Positions 40,001-53,700 of a stretch of DNA of 64,000 bases are shown piece after piece. Under the pieces are notes generated by a model. The model was not told the DNA's origin and did no database searches. It saw only the letters and a program-made list of their open reading frames with translations. This DNA comes from Syngnathus acus. Its lineage: Eukaryota > Chordata > Actinopteri > Syngnathiformes > Syngnathidae. A program made the position numbers and the translations under genes. The stretch is taken from positions 2,748,001 through 2,812,000 of the forward strand of contig NC_051087.1 in assembly GCF_901709675.1 (NCBI RefSeq), written 5' to 3'. The stretch's first letter is position 1; the number at the start of each line of letters is the position of its first letter.

Positions 40001-41639
40001 CCCCCCCTCTTTGCACTCCCCCCCCAGAGGGACGCAACGATGGCGGGGAGGAGGAAGGATTAAGTGTACCGCAGTGATAAGCACAAGTGTGTGTGTGTTT
40101 GGGGAGGGGGGGGGGGGGACTTAGTTGGTGAAGAAGTAAGGGCAGCGGAGAGAGAGAACGAGAGACAGAGACAGAGAGAGGCCAAAGGGTTTGTTTGATC
40201 TCACAGGACTGGGCGGTGACTCATGATGGTCTTTTAATGGCCTTCACTCTTAGCGAGGTGACGTCCCAGGCACACATGTCTTCCACACACGGCTCCCAAA
40301 GGAGACACAGTACGCATACGCGCCAACCATGCAGGGGAAGAAAAAAAAAAAAAAACGTGCGGCATATGCATGTCAGGCCTGGAGTTGAAAATGTCACAAG
40401 GTCGCCATTTTTTGGACTATTATCAGAATGCATATGTGAAATTAACATGGCGGCAACCACTACCCTTCATGAAGTTTGCAAGAAAGTTGTCCGAGCCTAA
40501 TAAAACACTCCAGGGTCCGAGTTGGCTTGTTTGTGCGTTGCACTGATGGTAAATGTCCACCTCCTTTACCTCGGTGATCTAATAGATATCCACTTAGTCT
40601 TAATGGGCAGATTCCCTTTCTCCGCTCCTGATGCACACTTTAAAGGTAGAATTCCCAGCTTGTCTTTCTCTCGTCTCACTCCTTGTGACCGCCGCCGTTT
40701 TCCGCCACTCCGGCTCGGACGGACGGACGCGTAGAAAAATGAACACTCGACATGTGCCCCCCCCTCGGCAATGCTATCTCGCATCAAGTCTGCTTACGCG
40801 GACACGCTCGGCCGTGTTTGTGTGCACTGATGGTGATGCGGTGAAATTGAATTGAGAGTGTGAGTATTGATCACTTCCTCCCCCTTGTGTGCTATTAGAG
40901 CTGTGCTGCCGCTCGCTTCGAGCCACCTGCACAAAGCCGACAAACACTTGCCGTGACGGGCACACGCCAGGAAATTCTGCAGCGGGTTTTCAAAGACTAG
41001 ATCACCAAATGGGCTAACAATTCGAATTTGGATGACATAATGCTGGTCGAAACACATTGTGGCAATTTTGAATTTCTTTTTCCTCTCAAATTGGGTCGGT
41101 TTTTTGAGACATTTCCATATAAATTATGACTTGGTATTCATTTCATGCTACAACTTTAATAAGGTTGTAAGTATCTTTTCGAGCAGTTCCAAACTTTCAT
41201 TTTTGATGCATTATCTTGAAAGCCATGTGAAATTCTCATTTTTTTTTATTCACGGGCTGACCCGGTCCAACGTATGAGCTCCAATGATGAAAGTCACAAA
41301 GTGTGTCCCCCGCTTTACTGTCAAAAATACAAGCGCCCTGAAAATATCCTTGGTGGAGGTAATTACAACTCCAGACGTGTTATGACAGACGGAGCTGCGC
41401 GTCGCAGATTTATGCACGTCAGGGGCCCCCTTAAACGAAGCCCATTTTTGCACACACGTTTGCATTGTTTCGCGCCACAATCTGTTATGTCAATAACACA
41501 GGACGAGTTCATAAAAGTCAATTCAGCCGGCGATCGTCATGATCGGAGCCACCCATACAGCGGGGAGGGGGCGGAGGTAGGGGAGGGGGTGAGCCCAAGC
41601 GCGGGTAGATAGTGATGTCTGCAGGGTGGTGGCGCTAGT

Positions 41640-41900
41640 GGCCTCTGACAGGGCTTAATTGATCACCCTGACCCGAGAGCAGCGAAAACGGCAGCGGTGG
41701 CGTGGAAGGATGCGATAGATAAAGAAAGAAAGGAAGGAAGGAGAAATTGCGCCAGCGAGTGGCTTAATCTCAGCGGAGCGCTCATTTCTGGGCTCGGGAT
41801 GATGAATACGCCGGGCCTAGCGGCTGACACAGATGGATAAGGCCGGCTTGCGGGCTGCTGGAGTTATAAATTAACACATTATCGGGCCTTAATGTGGACT
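41640..41900. promoter_or_regulatory. Candidate intronic enhancer
   Basis: Two complex blocks (41640-41700 and 41750-41895) with GGCTTAATTGATCACC, GTGGCTTAATCTCAG, GATGGATAAGG and TTATAAATTAACACATTATC words. A GAAAGAAAGGAAGGAAGG purine run separates them. Confidence 0.2.
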
Positions 41901-43199
41901 TGCGACCTCACACAGACACCATCAGCGCACACACGCGCACGCTCGCACTTTGTGAGGGTGCCGACGGTGCTCCTCAAGGGGCATCGATTTGTTAAAGTGC
42001 TGAATTGGCGTCGCGGCTGCCGGTACTACTTTTTTTCCCCTCGCCCCCTCCTCCCTCTGCTTTTTACTGACTTTTCATCTCTATTTTCACCATCTTGTCC
42101 ATCGCTCATGTCTTGATTTGTCGACTCAAAAACGCCCTCTCCCCTGGGTTGTCCTGGCCCAAATCCCCCTTTTTCCGGGTCCAGCTGCTCCCTTCGGCGG
42201 CCCCCGCGCGTAACACGGGCCAGCCGACATTGTTATGTCGCTGATTTGGAGAGTGAAAGGGAAGCACTATGCGTGTGTAGCGAAGGGGGATTGCTTTTTA
42301 ATAAGCGCATGAAGAGCGGGGCTTATATTCCGAGCCGCCTGCACATTGTAAGGCCACACACCGTGACAAGTTCCTGCGCAGTTCTCACTATGTAAACCTC
42401 AACCAGATCAAATACCGTGCCGGCAGAACAGTCCGGTTCAGTACCGAATGGACTTGGAAGTGGTCTCAGAAAAATTGGACCATTAGTGTGAAGTGCTGCC
42501 TCCATGAGTGAAAATAATATTTTTCAACAGGTAGCCAGCCACCTGCTAGCTCCGCCCAGTCGTCATGGTAACAGGAGCTGTCGTTAACAAGTGCAATTGA
42601 GCGCTGTTGAATGACGAAATGAATTTTTTTGTTTTGAAAGAACGTAAAAGGAACAACGTTAGCAAACGAACTTTATTTATTCATTTTTTAATCTATTTAT
42701 TTATGTATTTAAAATGCAAAATTGGTGCTGTCATTGTACACGGACGTGCGCGGCAAAAAAAAAATCAAAAATTATTTAACAAGAAAAGATTACGCAAGGT
42801 ACGGAAGTCATCGCTCTGCCGTGTTGGAGTCGGGACCGAGCGGTCTTTTGCTAGCGTCTGCTCCATTATCACCCATCGCTCACGTTGTGCGTGCGTTGGC
42901 TATGATCGACTGTGTGAGGCCGAAAAGAGAGATTCAAGGGGAGTAATGACAGTCCCCCTGCTTACTTGCTTGCTGTGGTCCAGCCCAAACATTTACCATC
43001 TGGTGACCAAAGCCTGACCCTTTACTGGTCTCGCGCAGACACGCACACACAACCGCACACATACACACACTCGGACGACGTCCAAGTGATGAGTGAGCGA
43101 CCCCCCCCCCCTCCCCTCCTTTTCCCAGCCGAGTGTCCATCTCTGCCAGACAACTCGATCCCCCTCCTGACCTCGCTTAAGTCCAGCCCCCGGCCGCAC

Positions 43200-43380
43200 A
43201 TGATTGGTGAAGGGATGATAGATTGATGGCTGCCTGATCTGTTGGCGGCTCTAATGAAACGCTCCATAAAGCGTCCGTTCTGGCTAAGGGAACGTCAGCA
43301 AACACGCCTGGCGCTGACCAAAACAAACACGCAATCCGCTCGCTCGCTAATGACATATCGCCCTTTTATTTTCCCCACCT
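43200..43380. promoter_or_regulatory. Candidate intronic enhancer
   Basis: A repeat-free block with GATAGATTGATGG, GGCTCTAATGAAACG, CCATAAAGCG and CGCTAATGACAT words, between two low-complexity stretches. Confidence 0.2.
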
Positions 43381-44612
43381 CAGCTTTTTGCTTCACTTAG
43401 CCAGCGTCTTCATCTAAGTCTTGAAAGATGAAGCCATTAAGCAATGGAGAGGGGGGGAGGGGGCGGGGCTACAGGTACCTTTTCAATGGGACTTAAGGGA
43501 ATTTTAGACATGACTTACTGAAAGAGTGACGCATGCATCACCGAGTTGTGACATTTTAAGGTCAACTCGAAGGTCACCTAGGCTTAAGCCCTACTGTACA
43601 TATGGCGAGTGTGTGTGTGTGTGTACCTTTCTAAAGTCACTCATCGCCTGCTTTCCAGTCGAGTCGGGGGAACAAGGAGTGAGCGGAGAGCAGCTTGTGA
43701 TGTTGTGACTGTGGCTTGACGATAGACAGAAAGAAAAAGGGGGGGGAGTAGAGAGAGTGACCGCAGTGGTATTGGGGGGGGGGGGCAAGACACAACATAG
43801 AGAGAAAGCAGAAGTGGGGAATCTCTGCAAGAGGAAGGCAGAAAGTGGGATGGAGGGAGGGAGGGAGGGATTGAAGGAAGAAGATAGCGTGGGGGTGGAG
43901 GGGGGGTGCCTCCGCCGCCTCTGCCGCCTCGGCCTGAGGCTGATGCGTAGTGACAAGTCACTTAGGAGGATTTCACTTCCTCTAAACTGCGGCCGGTGGC
44001 AGGAAGAGACGTCGCGAGTTGGGACAATCAAGCGCTGGAGGAGATATGACGGGACGCATGCAGAGCGGGACGCACGCACAGCGTGCCGCGCCGACAGCGA
44101 GTGAGGAAGGAAGTGAGACAAGGCGTGTGTGTGTTTGTTTGTGTGTAGTATGTGTGTGTGTGAGTACACAAACCAGAAGCCACCAGATTTTTCCATGCGC
44201 CGCAACCATTGAAGAAAAGAAAAAAAAAAACGCTCGCTCTAACAAAGATGAAAATGACTAGAATGAATATTTCATTCCATAAATGAGTGATTTGGCTCTC
44301 ACAAACCTCACAAAAGATATTAAAGATGAATTTAAGCACAAACAAGAAGAAAACAAATCTACAAACTCATTTTTTATGCGCCACACCCCGTGTTTTCTTC
44401 TCCAAGATGAAAAAAGTTATTTTCGTTTAGACGTGTACATGCGTCACCTGGTTCAGAAACCACAGACCGGCAGCTGCCAGCCTTTTCTACCGCGCCATAC
44501 TCCAAGTAAACGTTCGCATGATTTGAAAATAACACATAATAATATTATTCGATTGCGTTTTGCGCATGTGTGCGCTGCGGGGTTGCCGGCCGGTTGAGCG
44601 CTCGCCCCGTGA

Positions 44613-44630
44613 GGGGGGGGGGGGGGGGGG
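44613..44630. repeat. Poly-G run (18 G)
   Basis: An uninterrupted G run in a GC-rich patch of the large intron. It is a possible quadruplex former and a likely place for assembly length error. Confidence 0.85.
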
Positions 44631-45739
44631 AGAGCCAGCCTCGGGCTCCTCATGGTACCGCGTGTTACCGCTCTGCCTCCCTCATTCCTTCACCTCCCGT
44701 CCGCAAGTGAGGAGTGCGAGGGAGAGGAAGAACAAAGACACGCTCCGAAGAGCCTGCCAAGAAAACAAACCTTTTTCTGTGTGTTTTGCAAATAGTTCAG
44801 TGTCACAAGTTCTGATAAGTGTCCCGAAAAGTTCTTTGGCTAGGGTACGTACCGTGTTAGCCGCGCGCAATGAGCCGTGCCAAGAATGTCCGTGTAATTG
44901 GAGCGCGGGCCCAATCCAAGAAATACACTTTTCCCCTGTTTCGCAGAGTAGCTTTTACTTTCCGAGCAACGAGGGCGAGACAATTCTGAAATTGTCTCCT
45001 GACGAGAATTTTTAAGCGTTCAACTCACACATGCCTTCATGAACGCTTTTTTTTTTTTTTGTCCGTTCCACTCGCGCATCACTGAGCATCTGCAACTGTG
45101 CTGAATGAGGACTTGTGAAAGCTTGTGAGACAAAACGCCCTGGCAGCACATAGCAGTGAACATAAAAAGGGCAGTTTGCACTTCGTAATGTAAAATACCC
45201 AGAAGCCCTTTGAGCCAAAGTGACGACGGAAAAGGGCTTTACAGATTTAGCCGTGTGACACGCAAGATTTCTTTTATTCCGTGTCAAGACTGAGCTGTGA
45301 GTTCGAAAGGGGCTAGTGATTTCATATCAAAAGGAGCCTTCCTTCCTCACGCTGTTTGGGATTGTCCAAAACGCCAAATCAATTAAGGTATTTTCCATGA
45401 TTGTGTCAAGAGAGAGAAAAGAACCCCCCCCCTTCAATCCCTGAGTGGGTTTTACTGCGAGTAGCTGCACTTTTCAATGTGTATCAAGTCCACAATGGCT
45501 TAAATAATTCATCCCCGCCTGCTCGCTTTCCCTCCATGTTGCTCTTTGTCCCCCACCGCCATCCTCTTGTTCCTCTCACCATCATTTGTTTGCTTTGAGG
45601 AGCTAAATCTTGTTTGCGCGTATTAATAAGTCAAGGCGGATTATCTCAACCCCACCCCACCCCGGACCCCGCACTGCCTCCTTCCCCGAGACTAGCGAGG
45701 TAGCGCTTACGGCCCGCCGAGGGCCGGGTGGCTTCTCTG

Positions 45740-45860
45740 TTTGCAGAGAACGAGCGCGCCGGGCTAATTAGATTAATTCCGATGCCTGTAATGATTGCTC
45801 ACCATCTATTTTTAATGAGTGGCACATATCAAAGAGCAGCAAAGCATGTGAGAAGCTCCA
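45740..45860. promoter_or_regulatory. Candidate intronic enhancer
   Basis: A compact repeat-free block with GCTAATTAGATTAATTCC, CTGTAATGATTG, TTTTTAATGAG and ATATCAAAG, that is, clustered homeodomain-like words and one TCF/LEF-like word. It is the most enhancer-like texture in the intron. Confidence 0.28.
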
Positions 45861-46599
45861 AGTATCCCCCCCCACACACACACAAAACGTGTGTGTGGAT
45901 CTGTCAGGGGCTTATAGCGTGTTAGCATATTGCCGTCGAGTGCGTATGTTCTTGTCGCTGATGATGCTGACACGGCAAGAGTTGATCCAATAAAGTGAAA
46001 CTATGCTTGTCAGTAGAGCACAGACCTCCATCAAGACCAGAGAATGCGCTGAGACACACACACACGACACATCAGGCATCTTTTTTTCACTGCGTTGCCC
46101 CATCTGCCTAATCTGTTGGATCACTGACCCGCCGGGCTTCCCCAAATTCAAGCTGCGGCGGGTGAAAAAAATCTTAACAATAATCTTGTTTTACAACCTT
46201 TATCCAGATCCTCGCAAAAAAGTAATGGCCTCGCGTACTGTCAAACAACGAAATCGATTTCAGCACATACATATGTGGAATACGGCGACATAACTAGCTA
46301 GCTAGCTAAACTAATGACAACCACAGTCAAAGCCAGAACCTTTTGTGCTTGAATACTAACTAATATGATAATGAACTACCAAACAAGAATGGAAATGGCA
46401 TGTTGCTCATTTTTAATAGGCCTTTGTCTCCTTGGCCCAGTAACTATAAATATTTCAAAGGTGTGTTTGTTCAAAAGTAAACAAGGGGTGGGGGTGGGAA
46501 ACAACAATTTGATGTCTCTCGAAATGAGACACTGCAAAGGTGAAATTGGACCTGAACGTTATTTGCAACAAATATTCTTCTGAATATATATGAACACAC

Positions 46600-46890
46600 A
46601 GACGCTGGGTAGATTTCCATGAAAAATTAAAGCAGGTGTTTCCGGTAATTATAGCACTGTTTGCTTTTGCCTCAAAGCGAAGCTGAAGTGTAATTAAACA
46701 TGCGGGCACAGCACACGCATCGTCAAAAGTAAAGCTTGTACATACACATGCTGTCTTAATCCAGGCCATGGAACAGCGCCATTACGTATGTCAACGATGC
46801 TAAATGAGCCAATTTATTGGTCACACTCAATGGGAAGTACTAATTAAACTGTTGGACAGCAGGACATGCTTCTTACCTGTCCAACTTACC
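46600..46890. promoter_or_regulatory. Candidate intronic enhancer
   Basis: A repeat-free stretch with GAAAAATTAAAGCAGG, GGTAATTATAGC, GTGTAATTAAACATG, CCAATTTATTGG and GTACTAATTAAACTG words. Several palindromic TAATTA cores lie within 300 bp. Confidence 0.28.
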
Positions 46891-49462
46891 GTAAAGAAAA
46901 TCTCAGAATTAAAGGCCCAGCATGCTTGCTTCAAGTTGTTTACACAAACGTTCAATCAAACTATTTCATGAAGCAAAGTACGGTATCTTAATGCTAGCTT
47001 ACGGTTTGAAACTTCATAGATCGGCGAAGAGAAATTAGCACTGATGTTGTGGTTGTAAAACTGTTCGGGACCTTCTTAAACTTTTATTCTCCAGGTTTAT
47101 TTAACTTTATTCTCGAGGTTTGGACGGACACAACAGTGTGATGTGAAGCCATTTGGAAAATGTGCCAAGCTCTTTTTATGAATGAGAGGAATCTTGCGGC
47201 CTTGTGTGTGTGTGTTTGTGTAAGCTGGCAACGACCCCCCTGGAGGGTACATAATTCTGCGGGACGCGTCCAATCAGCGGCGGCGTATGCGCGACACATG
47301 TTTTTTTATTCAATTTTCTTGTCTTTTCATCTTGCGCCACCGCCAGAACGCTTCCTGCTATTTTCCTCCCAGCTCGGGACAAACGAATAACAGATGTGAG
47401 AGGGCTGGAACGCAAAATCCCCTACACAACCCCCCCCACTGACACCCTCCACCACCTTCCTCCACCCTCCGTCTTCGGCGACGAATGTGTGACAACCTTT
47501 GCACTCTCACCCGCTTCTTTTGTTCCCTTCCAGACTGCCTAGCCCATGTCCGCTATGCTAGGACGCGAGTTCCCTTTCACTGGAAGCATGTTTTCTTATC
47601 GTGTATCTGTGTGTGTGTTTTCAATCCCACTCATGTTTATGCAGCGATGAACTCAATCAATACCAGCCATTTTTTAGATCCTGCTTTCCCCTCCCATATG
47701 AAAAAGATAAAGCTACACACCTGGCAAGGAATGAGTTAACGACACCAGATTTATAACCGCATTCCAAGCCAATAGGGGGCAGTACATCACCTGGGGGTTA
47801 AATCTATAAATCACACTCCTGCTAGTCTGTCTTGTTTTATCGTTGTCAGAAAAAGTATCTCTCGGAGTTGCGTGGAGCTGCTTAACTGTTAGCTAGATGC
47901 TAACAGGCTAAGCTAAGATAGAGGATTTTACAGTAGCTTAGCTGGGCAAAATGGATTCCAAAATAGACTTTTATCACAATACTAGAATACTCCTATCAAT
48001 TGGGGACTTAAATAATTAAATCAAAATCCAATACATTAGCTTACTTGCGAAATCCCTCGTCACAACTATCAAATCGATAGCATATCAATGCGGCGTAAAT
48101 TTATTTCTCCAAGGCCGACGACCGGAACGGTGAGGATCTCGTCGGGCGCGTCTGGGAAGCGTCAATATTTTCACATGTAAGCTTGCGAAATGAATGGCCT
48201 AATATCTGCGAGCGCATAATCCTCCCTCTTGTTTCTCGGGGAGACGGGAGCATCGGAATCAATGAGGCTCTGGGAAAATTATAACCGTGCATGCAAACAC
48301 ACACGCATAGTGTCTACGCTCAAGTTCACTCTCAGAGTGACTTTCTTAATGAGCCTTGTAAAATCAATATTCTTTGACTTTCAGGTATGTGGAAGTGATT
48401 CAGTGTTACTTATGAGCAAAAAAAAATAAAAAAATAAAGTCACATTTGGCTGTGATTAAAGGCAATCAGTTATTGTATTAAGTCCAAATGGCTGACACCG
48501 GAGTACCTGCGCAGTGAAAACACATGTTGATTAGTCATCGGGCTGTAAATAAGCGCCAGGTCACACAGTGGAAAAATCCGCCTGTGATTGGGCTGCAATA
48601 AATGGCGAGGGGGTGGGGGGGGCGAGTTTGTGACTATGATGTCATTAAGGTGGGAATCCTTTTTGTAACAGCACTCTACGCTAACATCAGAACGCTAATG
48701 CCATCTCCACAACGAGTCAACTATCAAGTGATGCCTTGCGGAAGGATGAGAAAGGAAAAAAAAAAAAAACGGTCGCTACAGATCTCAGCCGTACAACGAT
48801 TCAAAGTAACAGTCGGATTGAGTTTCGAGCGAGTCCCCGAGCATCTGGCAGAGCGACGCGGGAGGGAGGTCGCCGTCGTTGATAGTGATGAAATCATTTA
48901 AGCCATCAACGAGCCAGTTAAGCGCCACTCAGCGCCCCGCTACGAAATCATATACACACACAGTGGTGAAATGTGTGTGTGGAGTATTTGGATTAAGGGT
49001 TAAAGCTGCCTCTTAAATTTGTATCTTTACCTTTTGGCAACGTGCAATCACTAATGTTTCATTTAACTTCAAGAAAGCGTGTAAGTAGCAAATTTCCTGA
49101 TATGAATGCACACATTATACCTCCTCATTTTCTGTCTTGTTGAAATCAGCATTCTTCATTCTTATAGAAGTGAGTTAGTGTTTACGTCATTCCACATGTT
49201 GCCGAGCTGGTTTCCACTTCCAGTCCTTAGTCCTCTGTGAGTTTAGGGGAGGGGCCAATGGGCACCTGTATAAAAAAAAATAAAAAATATCAAGTGATTA
49301 GTTTGTGTAGCTTTTCAAACACTCAAGTGGAATACAGAGAATAGTTTTCTCAAATTTGCGTCACACACAATAATGGCTTTGCGTGGAAGTTGCCTTTACG
49401 TCAACGTCCAACAGCGGCAAACAGGACAATTACCTGGTCAAGGCATTAACGCTGGGTCACTC

Positions 49463-49505
49463 CACACACACACACACACACACACACGCAAACACACACA
49501 CACAC
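49463..49505. repeat. (CA)n microsatellite, interrupted
   Basis: Two CA runs separated by a GCAAA interruption, within the large intron. Confidence 0.85.
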
Positions 49506-50699
49506 ACTCACGCGTCGACAATGCGGGTGTTTATGTGTTTCAACGGGTCAGGCTAACAAAGTGCCTTATTGGTCAGGCCGCAGTTTACAAGGAGCCGTGC
49601 CACCATTGGAGCAAGCAACGGCCAAAGCGCCAACTAAATCTGCCATGAAACACAAGAAGCGCTGCAATAAAAAGCCGAGCATCTGCACCAAACTGGAACC
49701 AGATGAAGCCGTCAAGGATACGCCGGGGCTTTTTTAACCCGCCTTGTTTCCTTTGAGGCCGCGGCTCGTCTCTGGATGAGTGGCGAGCCGAGTGATTTTG
49801 TGCATAATTACGTGTGTTGAGGCTCACGCACGCACGGCACGCCATTTGTGTATGTGCGTGCGGCTGCACTCCGCTCGGCCTTTTGCGTGTATCATGTTAT
49901 GCCCCAACACAAGTAAGTAGTGAGGCCACGGAGGATAGCGGCTGCCAACAACAGCAACAGCTACTGGCACGCCGCCATTCCACCCCGGAGGCTTCTGGGA
50001 TGCGAGCAGAGCTGCATGGTGGGAGGCGGCTGGGGTGAAAATCCGCAAAGGGTCACCCTGCGTGTCCGAGCTAAAAAAAAAAAATGGCCACCTTTTCGCG
50101 ACGAAGCTCAGCGCTTTGTAACAAACGACGCTCAAGAGTGGGTTTTGGGTTCTTGTTTGAGATTTCCTCGTTCTTCCTCGGGAGACGACAAGTGGGCTTT
50201 TTCCATCCCGAGCTCCAGACGACTTATTTCCGCTGTGCTGGTTTTTCGTTATTTGATCACTGGCAAGCCAGGCAGGCCGCTGACACTGTACAGATGTGTA
50301 CAGATGTGCAATGCTCATGTGGTCCCCTCTTTTTGGCTACTTTTTTTTTTTTTTGGCAAAAGTAATCTGAGTGATGGCAGGGAGGATGTTGGGCTTGTGG
50401 AATTTTGTCTCAGTCTTGTCAATACTGGAGTGGGCATTTGAACACATTCCTTTGGTTGAGGAACAGAAATATGACCTAAAATGTTTAAACAAAGCAAAAT
50501 AAGCAGGCGAGCAGATTTGAGCTCATGTAAACGCCCAGTTGGAATTCGATTTTGATCCTCGGGGGCATGGAGAGCCAAGGCTATTTATTTTATTTATAAC
50601 CCATAAAATCGTCAGAAAATGCTGATAAACATTCATTATATGTTCTTTATGGAAAACAGAAGGGGGAAAAAAAAAAGCGAAAAATACCCAAATGTCAAC

Positions 50700-50757
50700 G
50701 AGCTGACCCGGGGGAGGCAGTGCCCCCGCAAGCCCATCCTTTAGCTCCGCCAGTGCT
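50700..50757 (-). mobile_element. Fragment of an interspersed repeat end
   Basis: Read on the minus strand it starts CACTGGCGGAGCTAAAGG and continues GCGGGGGCACTGCC. It is related to the copies at 20861-20950 and 63712-63775. Confidence 0.4.
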
Positions 50758-53700
50758 GCCAAGACACCTCAAGATGTGGCAACCAAATCCCATTCCTCAT
50801 CGATAAACCATAAACCACAAATAGTTTCATCCTGCTTTGTTTGCCTTCCACCGTCTGATTGCCGTCCATTTGATTTGATTCAAATCATTCTCGTCTGTCA
50901 GAAGGCTTCCTAAATCCAAAGTCGTGGGAGCGGCTTGCGGGATTTTAGGCCCGACCCGCAAGTCCGTCCAAGCAAAACAGATATCTTCCTGTGCGCACGT
51001 ATCACGTTACTCTTCCACTCTCCGTGTAACGTCAAGAAGTCGCCCCGCTAAAGTGCAACCGGCCAGGAAAAATACAGCCGAGTCACCTAATTCGTGAACA
51101 TGAAACATTTCTGGCCAACATTCGGTAAAGTCATCAGATCGCTTTATGAGCCCGCTAAACAAGAAGCGTTCATCCCCGGGTTACACTCCACATCGTGTCT
51201 GGCCTGCTGACTTTGATTTTTTTTAATGAACAGCTCAATATCTAATTCATTAAAGTGGCTGTTTCATTTGATGCCTTTTCCTGACGCCGGCTGAAGCGAG
51301 GCAAGCGAGGGAGATAATGTCGATGGAGATCCGCCTGCACACGCTCAGCGCGTCCCGCAGAGGGACGAGGGGACGTCGGTCGATCGTGCCCCCCCCCCCC
51401 CCAACCCCCCTCCGTAGGGGCGGAAGCAGTTTTAGTCGCTTTGACTGCTGAAGGACGCCAGTGGTAATTGGCCTCGTGCACGCCGGCTTAACAATCGGTA
51501 TGGGACGAACGACCGCACGCGCTTTTCCTTCTCGCGGCGTCCATCTGCCCGGCGAAAAAAAGCATACAGAGGCATAATAGGCTTTAGCGCCGTCTTGAAA
51601 ACGAGCGCCCCCCCCGGCTCAGCTCGGTGCCAAAGAGTGGCTTCTACTCGCAGGCAATTAGCATCGCCCACATTTGCAAAATCCTTTTAGCCAAATTTAC
51701 ATTCATTTGTTTTCAATTGCGCTTGTTCTCATTTGGTTATTCCAGCTGATTCGGTATCAAGATAATTCACTAAAGAGTCTCAAAGAGCCTACAACCCAAA
51801 AATCTCATTTGGGGTAAAAGTCAGAAACCTTGAGGTTTTTTTTTTTGCTATTTTTCTTCTGAGACAAAATTGTCAGAACCTCAACTTTGACAGAAATCCA
51901 CTTATCGTGGCAAATCATGAAATGAATCACCTGACTTATGTTGAAGACTTTTTGTGGCTCTCTCAGAACACGATTGTCGTTCAAGGATGCGTCTGGACAG
52001 TGTTGCCGTTCCACAGAGCCCAGCGCCACAAAAGTATTGATTTCCCTTCTTGTCGAGAGGCAGGGAACTGTCATGCGGAGAAAGCCGACCTTGGCTCCTC
52101 TTCCTCTTTGCCCCCTCCCTCCCGGCAGTTCCAGAAGTGAGGAGACAAACAACCGGGTCTCCAACGGGGATGCATTTGAGAGGAAGAAAGACTGAGGAAG
52201 TGAGCGAGAGAGGAGCTAACAGTCAAAGCCAAGGCCGGTTCCCCAGAGTTGTCAGTGGGCAGCTCGGTGTCTGCTTATCGGGGCCGTTTGAAATGACAAT
52301 GGCTTGACTTGTATTTTCCTCCTGAGAGCGTACTCAGATCTATAAACCAGAGTCGGGAGGCAGCAGGTGGCGGCGGGCGAGTGAAAGCCAGCGCCTCGTT
52401 TGCTCGCTATCTAAGCCTTTGAGGCCGCCGGAGAGGAAGGAAGGAAGTCCGCGGAAGGGGAGCTTTTTCATGTCGAGGCTGGATCAGGATTTGACAACAA
52501 AAAAGAAAATGGCTGTCACCTGCAGCTACAGGCGCGCCGAGACCGCTCTTCTTCCTCGGCGAGGCCGGCCGACGGAGCGGAAGCTACAAAGCGCTCTCGC
52601 CTGGTTGGATCAGGGTGACAGACACTTCAGAGACCTCGATGTAGTCGCCAGCCTCGGATCAGAGTCTTTTGCTAACAACTCGGCTCTTTTGTAAGCCCCT
52701 TCCAGGAGATTTTTTTTTTTTATCCCCTTCTCCATTCACTCTCTTTTTTTTAGATTTGGAAAAAGTCCTAATAGAATTAGCCGCCTTATTAGCATCTGGC
52801 ACTGGAAGAAAGGAAAGAGGACGGACTTAAATACAGTGGATTTTTTTTGGGGGGGGGGCTAATTTTACACCACACTGAGATATTTTACGCCCAAATACGG
52901 TCACGCCTAATCATGTGAGAGCGAAGGTGGTGGTCTCGCCTCGATTGCAAAGTGTCTTCCCCAACTGCTCATATATGGTTGGCGGAACCCGCGTCGTCAA
53001 ATCAAAGGCCCTCGGTGGGAAACTAAGCCTCCATAGTCTCCGTGGACACGTAATTGCGCCGGGCCAAAGCGACACTTGATCGACACAACAGGTGACCAAA
53101 GTTAATGAGGCCACTCCAGACCAGTATAGATGAACACCTCCATGCCAATGTCGCCCCTCGTGTCACACCAACATGGGTCCACATCTTCTAAAATCACACA
53201 GAAAATTGGCGCCACACGACCCCCTCTTAAAATAAACAGCAAAAAATAATCCAGGATTTTTACTAACAATAAATTACTGTATTTTTTTCTCATTCATTGC
53301 CTGACAGCCTGAACGTCACACTGCCGACATCTAGAAGGCAAAAAAAAAAATCTCAGTTACAATGTGTCTGTTGGCGTCACCGAAGGATTGTCCAAGCAAA
53401 CAACACGAGAGCGTCTTTTTGTTTGTGTAAAAAAAAAAGTGTGTTCCATCCCGTGTATTCCCCGCTGGCCCTGACATGCTGCTTTAAGTGCTGCTCTGAC
53501 ATTAGCTGAGTGTAGTCACACAATTTGGCCTGGGGACAAACGCTAGAAAGGCCCCATAAATATGGATGCCCCCCCCATGTCTCGTCTTCTTTTTTCCACC
53601 CACTGTCCCTTGTGCACGCGTCTACGTGTGTTTGTGTGTGCGCGGCGGCGCCGTTTGCTCTGTCAAATGCATGTCGCCATTGTTTGTTTACTCGCGCTGA

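Noticed and set aside
43591-44205. 204-codon minus-strand open frame
   Set aside because: Rich in Ser/Pro/His from pyrimidine-rich and GT repeats. No domain recognised and no splice context supporting it.
44560-44610. tRNA- or SINE-like words (GGTTGAGCGCTCGCC)
   Set aside because: No complete A/B-box arrangement and no cloverleaf could be drawn.
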